Shown one piece after another: positions 1 to 7,676 of a stretch of 17,046 nucleotides of DNA. The notes under the pieces were generated by a model. That model saw only the letters and a list, made by a program, of their open reading frames with translations. It was not told where the DNA came from and did not search any database. The DNA is taken from positions 1 through 17,046 of the forward strand of contig PIVW01000068.1 of NCBI GenBank assembly GCA_003353825.1, written 5' to 3'. This DNA comes from Chloroflexota bacterium (GTDB lineage: Bacteria; Chloroflexota; Anaerolineae; J102). A program made the translations under genes and the position numbers. Positions within the stretch are counted from its first letter, which is position 1. Every line of letters begins with the position of its first letter.

Positions 1-586
1 GCCGGCGCCATCGAGGTAAAAGCAACAGCCAAATGATCTGTAGGGGAATGACCAGCACCGCCAACACATGTATATAGAAACACATTGTCGTGAAAACAAA
101 CCACAGCAGCCAACGCCAGAATTTTCCTAGCTCGACCGCCCTGACGAAAGCCCACAAGGCCAGCATAACGACCACCACCACCAAAGAGTACATTTTTGCT
201 TCTTGACTATACCAAACATGGTAAGGATTGACCGCGAGCATTAGGGCGGCTACCAGACCAACAACAGGTAAAAAGAGTCGCCGCCCCCACACGAAAATCA
301 AGGGCAGCGCCAACACACCGGTCAAGGCACTAGGAAAACGGAGTGCAAATTCGCTGTGACCGCTGGCCATGAGCCACGGGCGCAACAACAGAAAATAGAG
401 AGGTCCATTCTCGCCCGGGCGCGTGAAATTGGCCAAAACCTGGGTCAGGGGTCGTGTTGCAAAACGTAAGGTATCGACTTCATCCCGCCACAGCGATTGG
501 GTATCCAAACCATGTAGCCGCCATGCCCATGCGAGCAAGAGCAACAGTATTAGTAGCAGCCGATAACGCGATGTCAGTCGGGCCAT
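1..586 (-). CDS. GT39-like membrane glycosyltransferase, partial (C-terminus outside window)
   Basis: I translated this by hand on the minus strand: an ATG at 586 opens 195 codons without a stop up to the window edge. The protein starts with a hydrophobic segment (about residues 9-22). It has the SLWRDEVDT motif (D35, E36), whose acidic pair is typical of GT-C enzymes, then RFPSALTGVLALPL (83-96) and NPYHVWYSQEA (120-130), hallmarks of the dolichyl-phosphate-mannose mannosyltransferase / ArnT-like family (PMT_2). More membrane segments follow. Such enzymes transfer a sugar from a polyprenyl-phosphate donor on the outer face of the membrane; the acceptor cannot be told here. The start lies 9 bases after the stop of the Thr-Pro-rich protein, so the two are probably co-transcribed. 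Family is sure, substrate unknown. The missing part is the C-terminal portion. Confidence 0.85.
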   Translation of the reverse strand, partial: MARLTSRYRLLLILLLLLAWAWRLHGLDTQSLWRDEVDTLRFATRPLTQVLANFTRPGENGPLYFLLLRPWLMASGHSEFALRFPSALTGVLALPLIFVWGRRLFLPVVGLVAALMLAVNPYHVWYSQEAKMYSLVVVVVMLALWAFVRAVELGKFWRWLLWFVFTTMCFYIHVLAVLVIPLQIIWLLLLPRWRR

Positions 587-595
587 ACACCTGAG

Positions 596-1219
596 TTAGA
601 GCGGCGACTGCGGGGGATCATCCCTTGATGTTAGCGCAGTTGAACGTCTATGGAAGTAATAAAGCCCTACGGCCAGTATGACAAAGAGGATGAGGCCACA
701 ACCCAACAGGAAGTAAGCACTATAAAGTACGAAGGTGTCGATCAGAACGATAAGTGAACCTGAATTATCGACCGGAGCTTCTTGCTCCGGGATGTCGGGA
801 TTTACGATGATCAAGACATCGGTATCGGACAGAATATCAGACGGCAAAAAAATGGTAGGTGTCGCTGTGACAACCAAGATCGCGGCAGGTAATGTTGGTG
901 TGGCCGTGAGCAGAGGAGGCACAGCCGTCGCCGTTGGCAGAATGACGATCGGCGTGTTGGTGGGAACAATGACGATTGGGGTGTTAGTTGGTGGTAAGGG
1001 CGTCTCTGTGGGGATATCAGGTGTATCGGTAGGTATCGGCGTGTCTGTAGGTATGGGTGTATCTGTCGGAGTCGACGGAACAGAATGCTGCCAAAATGCC
1101 CCTATTTCAGAAGGTGGGAAATTGGATATCCACAGTGTCAGTGCAATAGTCGCCACTGACAATCCGATGAGTACAAGCCGGCTGGATTTTTTGGGGTGGG
1201 GGTAACGAGTCGATTGCAT
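596..1219 (-). CDS. Thr-Pro-rich two-membrane-segment protein, function unknown
   Basis: A 207-residue protein that I do not recognise by function. It has a basic N-terminus and a hydrophobic segment at about residues 14-31, then a low-complexity stretch (48-122) built on PTDTPI and PTNTPIVIV units, a linker of about 40 residues, a second membrane segment (about 163-189) and a short basic/acidic tail. Long Thr-Pro linkers of this kind are frequent in exported Chloroflexota proteins, where they may span the wall or carry O-glycans. The topology suggests an exported linker held by two membrane segments. Its start is 2 bases after the upstream stop, and the glycosyltransferase starts 9 bases after its own stop, so it sits in the middle of a three-gene unit. 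A role as substrate or partner of that glycosyltransferase is inference only. Confidence 0.7.
   Translation of the reverse strand: MQSTRYPHPKKSSRLVLIGLSVATIALTLWISNFPPSEIGAFWQHSVPSTPTDTPIPTDTPIPTDTPDIPTETPLPPTNTPIVIVPTNTPIVILPTATAVPPLLTATPTLPAAILVVTATPTIFLPSDILSDTDVLIIVNPDIPEQEAPVDNSGSLIVLIDTFVLYSAYFLLGCGLILFVILAVGLYYFHRRSTALTSRDDPPQSPL
941..1073. repeat. In-gene tandem repeats encoding Thr-Pro units
   Basis: Two tandem repeat types lie inside the Thr-Pro gene. Three 18-bp units at 1020-1037, 1038-1055 and 1056-1073 encode PTDTPI-type hexapeptides, and two 27-bp units at 941-967 and 968-994 encode PTNTPIVIV-type nonapeptides. The copies differ mainly at codon third positions, as expected for older duplications kept for the peptide. 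Unit lengths are multiples of three, unlike the 7-nt repeats elsewhere in the window. Confidence 0.75.
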
Positions 1220-1221
1220 GG

Positions 1222-1587
1222 TTAAGTACGGCGTCGACTGGCCGAGTACATTATCGCGGAGACCAATAAAATGATTAGCAAGCCAATGAGTCCTGCAATT
1301 GGAATGCCATTCGCTTCGAATCGCGCCGGTTGCGATACAACTTCAGCCTCATTTAGTATGATCAGGGGCTGATGAACGGTAAGTTCTAGTATTGGCGATT
1401 GGAAGGGGGCGGCCTGAAGCATGGTAGGATCGAGGGAGAACAAGAAACCAAAAATACATACAACCGTCAGTGGCCAACCTATCAGTGTAAGAGACCGACG
1501 ATTGAATCGGGTGTCCTTATTCCGCTCGATGTCCGATTGATTTCGAACTCGTGTCCTTTTGGATATCAAATAGTTTAAGCAAAACAA
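1222..1587 (-). CDS. Small membrane/exported protein, function unknown
   Basis: A 121-residue ORF with a TTG start; no ATG lies upstream of the first membrane segment, so the start is uncertain. A basic N-terminus (residues 1-31) precedes a hydrophobic segment (32-52) and a possible signal-peptidase site after LQAA (about residue 60). An extracytoplasmic part of about 35 residues follows, then a second membrane segment (about 95-113) and a basic SRRRT tail. This order resembles that of the downstream Thr-Pro protein but without the Pro-rich linker. Its stop is 2 bases before that gene's ATG, which argues for one transcript. A TATAAT hexamer on the minus strand at 1598-1603 could be a -10 box, but no good -35 is present. 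I do not recognise the family. Confidence 0.5.
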   Translation of the reverse strand: MFCLNYLISKRTRVRNQSDIERNKDTRFNRRSLTLIGWPLTVVCIFGFLFSLDPTMLQAAPFQSPILELTVHQPLIILNEAEVVSQPARFEANGIPIAGLIGLLIILLVSAIMYSASRRRT

Positions 1588-1684
1588 GATGCCGAAGATT
1601 ATACAACGCGCGCCCCCGAAAGCCGAACGACTATCAACTAAGATCAGATACGTGCAAATTGCTTTATGTCCGAAACCTCGATAG

Positions 1685-1713
1685 TTGACCAGATGTCATC
1701 CCATTGCTAGACT
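1685..1713 (+). promoter_or_regulatory. Candidate promoter for the acylase gene, possibly leaderless
   Basis: TTGACC (1685-1690) and TAGACT (1708-1713) are separated by 17 bases and match the sigma70-type -35 and -10 boxes at 5/6 and 4/6 positions. Transcription would begin at about 1720-1721, exactly at the ATG at 1721, which lacks any Shine-Dalgarno sequence. This also argues that the in-frame TTG at 1685 is part of the promoter and not the start codon. Confidence 0.4.
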
Positions 1714-1720
1714 GCCCATT

Positions 1721-4147
1721 ATGACCACGACACTGGCTACCATCCTAAGCATCTTGTTAATCCTGGGAGCAGCTTCCCTGCTTCTAATTATCTGGGCGCT
1801 TGTATATAGACCCCACCCTCGCATCGAAGGGAAATTGCACGTATCTGGCCTGGATGCGGCTGTCGAGGTGCTGCGTGATCGCTGGGGGGTTCCCCACATC
1901 TACGCTGAGACCGAACATGATTTGTGGTTTGCCCAAGGGTTTGTGCATGCTCAGGATCGGCTCTGGCAAATGGAACAGCTACGTCGTGTAGCAGCCGGGC
2001 GCATGAGCGAAAGTGTGGGAGAGGAAGGCATGCAACTGGATCGATTCTCGCGTATCATCGGTTTTCGTCGCATCGCCGTACAACAGGAACAGCACCTAGC
2101 GCCCGAGGCTCGCCTGTTGCTGGAGCACTATACTGAGGGCGTAAACAGTTATATCATTAAGTATAAGAACCGCTTGCCCCTCGAGTTCACCTTGCTTGGC
2201 ATCAAACCAGAACCCTGGACATTGACCGATAGTTTGAGTATCACATCGTTGTTTGGTTGGGCGCTAACAGTAAATTGGCGGGAAGAGATCGCCCGCGTAG
2301 GCTTGTTCACCCGTTTGGGAGCGGAGCGTGCGGCCGAACTCATACCCGATTACGACAAAGAAAACCCCATCGTTTTACCCGGCGAACTAACGGATGAACT
2401 AAGTCGCAAGCTGTTACAGGCTTACAACTCTATGCAGGACTATATTGGGCTGAGACCGCCAGGCCAGGGCAGTAATAACTGGGTGATCAACGGTTCCAAA
2501 ACCATCAGCGGCAAACCTCTCCTTGCCAATGATCCCCATTTATCAGTGACGATACCGAACATCTGGTATCTCGCCCACCTGGAAACTAAGGATGAGCGAA
2601 TACGCATGGTCGGCGCCAGTATGACCGGAAATCCCAGCGTCGTACTTGGACACAACCAACACATTGCCTGGGGAGCGACGGCTGCATTTCCAGACACGGC
2701 TGATGTCTATGTCGAACAGCGCCATCCTCAAAGACCTGATTCGTTTCGATATGGAGAACATTGGGAACAGGCCGAGACGCTGGAAGAAAAAATCTATGTC
2801 AGGGGGCAAGATGAACCTGTTATCCAACGTGTGACGATCACACGCCATGGCCCTCTGCTTACCGATCTGTTGAGTGAGCGGGAATCGAACTATCCACCAC
2901 TTGCCATACGTTGGGCGGGTGCTGAACCAGGGTGTAATGCTAACGCTCTCTCTGCCCTGGCGCTAGCCCATGATTGGCAGTCCTTCCGACAGGCTGCTGC
3001 CGAATTGGTGACTCCAGCGCTGAGCCTGGTCTACGCGGATAAAGAGAATGATATTGGTTTTATTGCCGTCGGACGCGTGCCGATCCGCGCACAAGGAAAT
3101 GGCCTGGTACCAAGCCCGGGCTACACCGGTACTCATGAATGGACAGACTTCATTCCCCTGGAAGAATTACCACAGGGACTCAATCCCGAATCGGGTCAAT
3201 TCCTGAGTTCCAACAACCGCATAGTCGGTGATGATTACAGCCATTGGTGGGGTCTTGACCATTATCCTGGCTATCGCGCCCGGCGTATTGCCGAGTTACT
3301 GGATCGACGACCACGCCATTCTCTGCGGGACTTTCAGACCATGCAGCTCGATACTTATAACTATTTGGGCCGCATTATCGCCCCTTACTTTACACTGATC
3401 GATCCGCAAGATCCGTGGGAACGGCGAGCTCAACAAGCGCTGTTGGAATGGAACTACCGTATGGACAGCGATAGTACAGCGGCGCTTGTATTCGAGATGG
3501 CGCTGTACCACCTGCTGCAACTTGTGTTTTCTGATAAGCTAGGAGCCAACGCCAATGACTACCTGGGTATAGCACATTTCAAGGAGCTTGAAGGCGGCCC
3601 CTTTGAGTACCAAGCAGTGGTCAAACTCACCGAATTGCTGGAAAAAGAGGAAAGTTGGTGGTTTGGCGAGGGTAGCACAGGTAAACAGCGCAATCGTGAA
3701 GCGCTACTCACTGAAGCACTCAAGCGCGCGGTACAGACTCTGAAACAGGAAATCAGCGACGACGCCCGTAGATGGCAGTGGGGACGTTTGCATCAGATTT
3801 CTTGGCAACACCCGCTGGGGGTGCTCAAGCCCCTGCGTGGGTTATTGAATCGAGGGCCCTTTCCAGTATCGGGAAGCGCCCAAACGATTAACAGCCAACA
3901 CTGGGAATATGCTTTCCCCATCCGTACTGTAACCGTTGCCCCAACCTATCGCATGGTCATCGATCTGGCGAATTGGGATCGCTCTACCTTTGTTGCATGC
4001 CCCGGTCAATCAGGACTTCCCGGCCAGCGCTTCTATGACAACCTGTTGCACATCTGGTTGGAAGGCGAGTCTATCCCTATGGCCTTCTCTCGCCACAAAG
4101 TTGAACAATCCGATCCCCTGTACAGATTGCAACTTACTCCTGATTAG
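1721..4147 (+). CDS. Penicillin acylase family (Ntn-hydrolase) protein, membrane-anchored
   Basis: An 808-residue amidohydrolase precursor counted from the ATG at 1721; an in-frame TTG at 1685 would add 12 residues but overlaps a likely promoter. A hydrophobic segment (about residues 4-30) makes a signal or anchor, so the enzyme acts outside the cytoplasm. The alpha part contains DRWGVPHIYAE and FAQGFVHAQDRLWQMEQLRR, typical of the family. The sequence GQGSNNW marks the autocatalytic cleavage site, with Ser251 as the new N-terminal nucleophile of the beta chain. HNQHIAWGATAAF and SSNNRI (Asn498/499, the oxyanion-type Asn) follow at the expected distance. The family hydrolyses amide bonds of penicillins, N-acyl-homoserine lactones or lipopeptides; the substrate cannot be read from sequence. 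The 3' end overlaps the convergent M23 gene by 14 bp. Confidence 0.9.
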   Translation: MTTTLATILSILLILGAASLLLIIWALVYRPHPRIEGKLHVSGLDAAVEVLRDRWGVPHIYAETEHDLWFAQGFVHAQDRLWQMEQLRRVAAGRMSESVGEEGMQLDRFSRIIGFRRIAVQQEQHLAPEARLLLEHYTEGVNSYIIKYKNRLPLEFTLLGIKPEPWTLTDSLSITSLFGWALTVNWREEIARVGLFTRLGAERAAELIPDYDKENPIVLPGELTDELSRKLLQAYNSMQDYIGLRPPGQGSNNWVINGSKTISGKPLLANDPHLSVTIPNIWYLAHLETKDERIRMVGASMTGNPSVVLGHNQHIAWGATAAFPDTADVYVEQRHPQRPDSFRYGEHWEQAETLEEKIYVRGQDEPVIQRVTITRHGPLLTDLLSERESNYPPLAIRWAGAEPGCNANALSALALAHDWQSFRQAAAELVTPALSLVYADKENDIGFIAVGRVPIRAQGNGLVPSPGYTGTHEWTDFIPLEELPQGLNPESGQFLSSNNRIVGDDYSHWWGLDHYPGYRARRIAELLDRRPRHSLRDFQTMQLDTYNYLGRIIAPYFTLIDPQDPWERRAQQALLEWNYRMDSDSTAALVFEMALYHLLQLVFSDKLGANANDYLGIAHFKELEGGPFEYQAVVKLTELLEKEESWWFGEGSTGKQRNREALLTEALKRAVQTLKQEISDDARRWQWGRLHQISWQHPLGVLKPLRGLLNRGPFPVSGSAQTINSQHWEYAFPIRTVTVAPTYRMVIDLANWDRSTFVACPGQSGLPGQRFYDNLLHIWLEGESIPMAFSRHKVEQSDPLYRLQLTPD

Positions 4148-5345
4148 GCTCTGCTGGTATTCGAGATAGCGGTTCTACATCCTCAGGTAATACCAGCAGC
4201 GGATCAATCAAATAGCCGTAATCTCGGATTTCGAAATGCAGGTGTGGCCCGGTCGAATTTCCTGTGGATCCTACGGCGCCGATAGCATCACCCTTCTTGA
4301 CGATATCCCCAGATTTCACGTAATACTCGCTTAGGTGTGCGTAAAGTGTTACATAGTCGATCCCATGGTCGACGGCGACGCGATAACCATAGCCGTTGTC
4401 GCTCCAGCCGGCCTTGAGTACTTTGCCAGTATCCGCGGCGAGGATCTTGGTGCCCGACCAGGTTGCCAGATCAACGGCCATATGTTTGCCATGTTTGAAT
4501 CCCTGTGTTACCCAGGTTCTACTACGCTCGATAGGCCAGATAAATTGGCCATCACCATAACGCCAATTATCACCCAGGCCTCGCACCAACTCGGCCACAA
4601 TCGGATCGCGATAGCGACTGCGTGCATCAGGGATCAGCAAATATAGCCCGGCCTTGAGAGAATCCTCCGTGACAGACTGATTCTGAGGAGAGGCCAATAA
4701 CTGTTCGGCTGTAATACCATACCAGATTGCGATTTTGTCGAGTGTTTCACCTTTTTTGACTCGGTGGCACAAATCGACCAGGTCTGGGACAACAATCGTG
4801 TCCCCTGTCTCAAGCTTCTGCACCGGTACGCCTTCTGGGCTGCGGGCACACGACATTGTGAGCTGATCCCGTCCAAAATCAATTGCCAGGTCACTCAATG
4901 TGTCCCCTTCCCGCAAAAGATATTCAAAACTGGCGTGCCGAGGATCTTCTTCTATCGCGATTGGGGATTGAGCGGCTACTGTGATGACTTCAGGTATTTC
5001 TGATTCTTGAGGAGCAACCTCTGTCACAGACACCAATAGGTGACTATTGCCTACGAAGGGTAGAAATACCTGTACGCTAGAACCACCGGGTTCCGGTTCA
5101 AAGTGTTCCGGCAGGGAGCTATCCAGCGATTGAGCTTCAACTGGCGCCGGGGTTTCAAGCTTTGCTTGGGTGTTATCAATCACACCATTGCCCGCGTCGC
5201 GCAGCGCTGCGGGCGTTGGTGTTGCCGGCGCCGTGAACGGACTGCGCGGAGGTTTAGGGCCGTCGGCCCAGACGACCATTGGCGCGGCCGTGGTAAATAC
5301 CAGCCCGACCACAATGAGAAGTATTCTCTTGCGCAAATGCTTCAT
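4134..5345 (-). CDS. Secreted LysM-LysM-M23 peptidoglycan peptidase
   Basis: A 403-residue exported protein. Residues 1-27 form a signal peptide (basic MKHLRKR, hydrophobic core, VWA at the cleavage region). A Pro/Ala-rich low-complexity stretch follows with FLPFVG near 94-99. LysM 1 spans about 140-190 (YLLREGDTLSDLA) and LysM 2 about 193-238 (HRVKKGETLDKIA); both would bind glycan chains. The C-terminal M23 (LytM-type) domain spans about 270-385 and has zinc ligands His288 and Asp292 (HMAVD), His337 (YAHLSE) and the HLH motif with His370 (GPHLHFEI), so it looks catalytically intact. The expected activity is endopeptidase cleavage of peptidoglycan cross-links during growth or division. The first zinc motif lacks the usual Gly (HMAVD instead of HxGxD). 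It is transcribed divergently from the PHP gene. Confidence 0.9.
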   Translation of the reverse strand: MKHLRKRILLIVVGLVFTTAAPMVVWADGPKPPRSPFTAPATPTPAALRDAGNGVIDNTQAKLETPAPVEAQSLDSSLPEHFEPEPGGSSVQVFLPFVGNSHLLVSVTEVAPQESEIPEVITVAAQSPIAIEEDPRHASFEYLLREGDTLSDLAIDFGRDQLTMSCARSPEGVPVQKLETGDTIVVPDLVDLCHRVKKGETLDKIAIWYGITAEQLLASPQNQSVTEDSLKAGLYLLIPDARSRYRDPIVAELVRGLGDNWRYGDGQFIWPIERSRTWVTQGFKHGKHMAVDLATWSGTKILAADTGKVLKAGWSDNGYGYRVAVDHGIDYVTLYAHLSEYYVKSGDIVKKGDAIGAVGSTGNSTGPHLHFEIRDYGYLIDPLLVLPEDVEPLSRIPAEPNQE

Positions 5346-5384
5346 AATCGATTAATGAGTTAGACAAGTACATCAAGCACCCTT

Positions 5385-5414
5385 ATGATACCAGATCATG
5401 ACGTACTCTTGCAA
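5385..5414 (-). promoter_or_regulatory. Candidate promoter for the LysM-M23 gene
   Basis: On the minus strand TTGCAA (5409-5414) is followed after 18 bases by TATCAT (5385-5390), each near the -35 and -10 consensus. Transcription would start around 5378, giving a 5' leader of about 30 bases. No Shine-Dalgarno sequence is visible before the ATG at 5345. Confidence 0.35.
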
Positions 5415-5464
5415 TACGTCTCTCCTACGCTTTCCTGACAATAACATTACAATATATTCTGATC

Positions 5465-6205
5465 ATGGGCACCGCAGACCTACACATCCACTCAGTCCAC
5501 AGCGACGGCACGGCAACTGTCGATGCGATCTTATATCACGCTTCAGTAAATACGGACCTTGATGTCATCGCTATTGCAGATCACGACACTCTAGAAGGTG
5601 CATTAGAGGCTCAAAAACTGGCGGACCGCTTTCGGGTTGAAGTCGTGCCCGGTATGGAGATTTCGACTACGGAAGGTCATTTGCTGGCACTCTACCTGGA
5701 GACCCCAGTCAGTGCGGGCATGTCTTATACCGACACAGCTGAACGGGTTCGCCTTTTCGGCGGTTTACCCTTTGCAGCACACCCTACAGCATTGCTGTTT
5801 GCCAGTATCGGTCGCCGGAAACTTGAAAATATCGTAGAACGATATCCGGGACTGTTGGCCGGCATCGAGGCAGAAAATGGTTCCACCCTGCACGTGCGCT
5901 ACAATGAGGCTGCACAGCGATTACGATGGAGGTCGGGTTTGCCCGGTATTGGAAATTCAGATGCACATGTATTGAACACGATCGGCTCGTCGTATACGGT
6001 TTTTCCTGGAAAAACAGCTTTTGACCTGCGTACAGCATTGGAGACAGGGTCGATTGTGCCCATGCCGGCTCAGCGCTCGGATCGCTTTTTCAGACGCCAT
6101 GTGAAACATTTTGCACTCCGCTTTGGCATCAGTGTGGTCGAGAGCCTTGATGTACGCCGTGGTGAAGAGTTGTGTGTACGTTGGCGGCGGGTGAGGAGAG
6201 GTTAG
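5465..6205 (+). CDS. PHP-domain metal-dependent phosphoesterase
   Basis: A 246-residue single-domain protein of the PHP family. Metal-binding motifs appear in order: DLHIHSVHSDG (His7, His9, Asp14), ADHD (His40, Asp41), the glutamate in GMEIS (Glu65), AAHP (His106) and GNSDAHV (Asp166, His168). The order matches the TrpH/YciV-like group, whose studied members are 3',5'-nucleoside-bisphosphate phosphatases or 5'-3' exonucleases. The exact substrate here is inference. A basic C-terminal tail of about 40 residues follows the domain. The ATG at 5465 has no Shine-Dalgarno sequence; an A/T-rich stretch including TACAAT (5448-5453) lies just before it and may serve as a -10 for a very short leader. 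It has no evident functional link to its neighbours. Confidence 0.85.
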   Translation: MGTADLHIHSVHSDGTATVDAILYHASVNTDLDVIAIADHDTLEGALEAQKLADRFRVEVVPGMEISTTEGHLLALYLETPVSAGMSYTDTAERVRLFGGLPFAAHPTALLFASIGRRKLENIVERYPGLLAGIEAENGSTLHVRYNEAAQRLRWRSGLPGIGNSDAHVLNTIGSSYTVFPGKTAFDLRTALETGSIVPMPAQRSDRFFRRHVKHFALRFGISVVESLDVRRGEELCVRWRRVRRG

Positions 6206-6319
6206 CGCTCAAGTCGATTGGCAAGAAATGGGAGGAAGCTTACGCGTGCGATATGATTTATGTCCTACCTTTGGCCTGAGTAATTTGCAATAATGACATG
6301 GTTCATTCTACCGAGTTTG

Positions 6320-6447
6320 CATCTTTACAAATCCAAGTTTGCGATTGCGAACAGAACCAAAGATTAAAGACTAAAGATTAAGGATTCTTCTGCAGATCGT
6401 CCTTAATCTTGAATCTTCAATCCTCAGAACATCAATTTGTAAAGATG
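6320..6447. repeat. Nested inverted-repeat (long hairpin) element with 7-nt units
   Basis: This sits in the 306-bp gap between the PHP gene and hypA; I see no gene in that gap. Perfect 13-bp arms CATCTTTACAAAT (6320-6332) and its complement (6435-6447) enclose a second pair, AGATTAAGGA-type (perfect from 6374 to 6384 against 6400-6410) around a 15-base loop (6385-6399). The left inner arm consists of heptamers AAAGATT, AAAGACT, AAAGATT, AAGGATT (6359-6386); the right arm is a matching inverted array. Many positions further out also pair, so the 128 bases could form one long imperfect hairpin. It may be a MITE-like or other dispersed repeat. I see no target-site duplication, and no T-run that would make it a classical terminator. 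Confidence 0.65.
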
Positions 6448-6511
6448 TGGGACGCTGATTCTGAACCACGCCGCGATAATCAATAAACAATCTTTACGCA
6501 GTTTTTCAGTC

Positions 6512-6856
6512 ATGCACGAACTCCCTGTAACTCAAGGCATCCTCGACGTTGCCATCGAAGCCGCTGAAGCGAACGATGCCAGGCGCATCACTGATATCCA
6601 TCTTGTCATTGGTGATCTGACTAGCATCGTCGACGACTCAGTGCAATTCTATTTCGATTTTCTGAGCAAAGATACCTTGGCCGAAGGCGCCACGCTGCGT
6701 TTTCAACGTAAACCTGCTTTGGCAACATGTTCTGAATGCAGTCATCAGGCCGAGGTTATCCCCCCAGTCTTACCTGAGTGCGAAAGTTGTGGCAGTGCTC
6801 AGGTGAAAGTCACGGGCGGCAAGGAGTTTTTTGTCGAAAGCATTGAAATCGATTGA
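6512..6856 (+). CDS. hypA: Hydrogenase nickel-incorporation protein HypA
   Basis: A 114-residue protein of normal HypA length. It begins MHELPVTQGIL; the backbone amine and His2 form the nickel site in this family. The zinc ribbon is complete, with CSEC (Cys73, Cys76) and CESC (Cys90, Cys93). The final 15 residues (GKEFFVESIEID) match the family's terminal strand. HypA works with HypB to hand nickel to the large subunit of [NiFe]-hydrogenase after the Fe(CN)2CO unit is in place. It is the first gene of the cluster and lies 104 bp before hypB. No Shine-Dalgarno sequence precedes the ATG, and I could not find a convincing promoter in the 300 bp upstream, which hold the inverted-repeat element. 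Confidence 0.95.
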   Translation: MHELPVTQGILDVAIEAAEANDARRITDIHLVIGDLTSIVDDSVQFYFDFLSKDTLAEGATLRFQRKPALATCSECSHQAEVIPPVLPECESCGSAQVKVTGGKEFFVESIEID

Positions 6857-6913
6857 TAGCTTGATGCATCAGACTCACATGATCCTCCCTCCACAAGACA
6901 ACAACACCTGACT

Positions 6914-6939
6914 GCAACACACACTTAAGTATGTGTTGC
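6914..6939. promoter_or_regulatory. 26-bp near-perfect palindrome between hypA and hypB
   Basis: GCAACACA-C-ACTT and AAGT-A-TGTGTTGC form a 26-bp dyad with a single mismatched pair, centred at 6926/6927, 21 bases before the hypB ATG. As RNA it would be a hairpin without a T-run, so it is not a normal terminator. Its symmetry fits a dimeric regulator's operator or an mRNA-processing hairpin. The regulator is unknown. Confidence 0.4.
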
Positions 6940-6960
6940 GTTCGATACGAGTAATATTCT

Positions 6961-7620
6961 ATGCCCACTATTCCCGTTGTAAAAGACATCCTCAGCGCTA
7001 ACGATCAGGTCGCGCTAGAAAACCGAAACCTGTTTGACTCGCAAGGCATCCTCGCCCTCAATCTCATGGCTTCACCGGGGGCGGGTAAGACCAGCACGAT
7101 CCTCGCAACCTGCGCCCTGCTGCCCGATACCATCCGTCCCGGCGTGATCGAGGGAGACCTAGCATCGAGCATTGATGCCGATACCATTAGCGGGGAGGGA
7201 ATTCCCGTGGTGCAGATCAACACCGGTGGGGGTTGCCACCTGGACGCTCTGATGATCAAGGCCGGACTCTCCAGCTTACCGATGGAGGATATCAATCTGC
7301 TATTTGTCGAAAATGTCGGCAATCTCGTGTGTCCGGCGAATTTCAAATTGGGGACGGATTTGAATGTAGTTGTCGCCAGCGTGCCGGAAGGGCATGACAA
7401 GCCCTACAAATATCCGGGCATGTTCGCCGCTGCCGATGTGGTTTTGCTGAATAAAGCGGACATGATTGAGGTGTTTGAATTTGATGTGGATTATTTTCAG
7501 CGCGGGGTGGATATGGTTAATGATGGCGCAAACCTCTTCGTGACATCCTGTAAATCAGGTGATGGGTTACAGGTTTGGGTTGAGTGGTTGGCCGAGCGAT
7601 GGCATAATGTGGTTGGGTGA
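6961..7620 (+). CDS. hypB: Hydrogenase nickel-incorporation GTPase HypB
   Basis: A 219-residue SIMIBI-class GTPase. The P-loop is SPGAGKTS (38-45), the switch region EGDLASSIDADTI (64-76), and the base-specificity motif NKAD (164-167). The G-domain metal site is intact: Cys92-His93 in GGGCHLDA and Cys124 in GNLVCPA. The protein is the short form: it lacks both the N-terminal CxxCGC nickel motif of E. coli HypB and the His-rich nickel-storage stretch of other species, so it probably has only the regulated inter-domain metal site. It hydrolyses GTP to drive nickel transfer via HypA. Codons 6961-7620 are followed 56 bp later by the small antitoxin-like ORF. A GTG overlaps its stop (7617-7619), but it leads into a poor extension of that ORF. 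Confidence 0.96.
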   Translation: MPTIPVVKDILSANDQVALENRNLFDSQGILALNLMASPGAGKTSTILATCALLPDTIRPGVIEGDLASSIDADTISGEGIPVVQINTGGGCHLDALMIKAGLSSLPMEDINLLFVENVGNLVCPANFKLGTDLNVVVASVPEGHDKPYKYPGMFAAADVVLLNKADMIEVFEFDVDYFQRGVDMVNDGANLFVTSCKSGDGLQVWVEWLAERWHNVVG

Positions 7621-7676
7621 AAGTGTTTTCCCTTGACGTTTGTTTCCATCAGTACTGTCCACAAATCGATCTAGTT

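Noticed and set aside
735..1205. 156-codon plus-strand ORF antisense to the Thr-Pro gene
   Set aside because: Its VGVSVGMGVSVG repeats are the complement of the Thr-Pro codons; the minus-strand gene has membrane segments, fits the operon spacing and explains the sequence.
6320..6447. Inverted repeat as a rho-independent terminator of the PHP gene
   Set aside because: Stems are A/T-rich and no T-run follows on either strand; a repeat element fits better.
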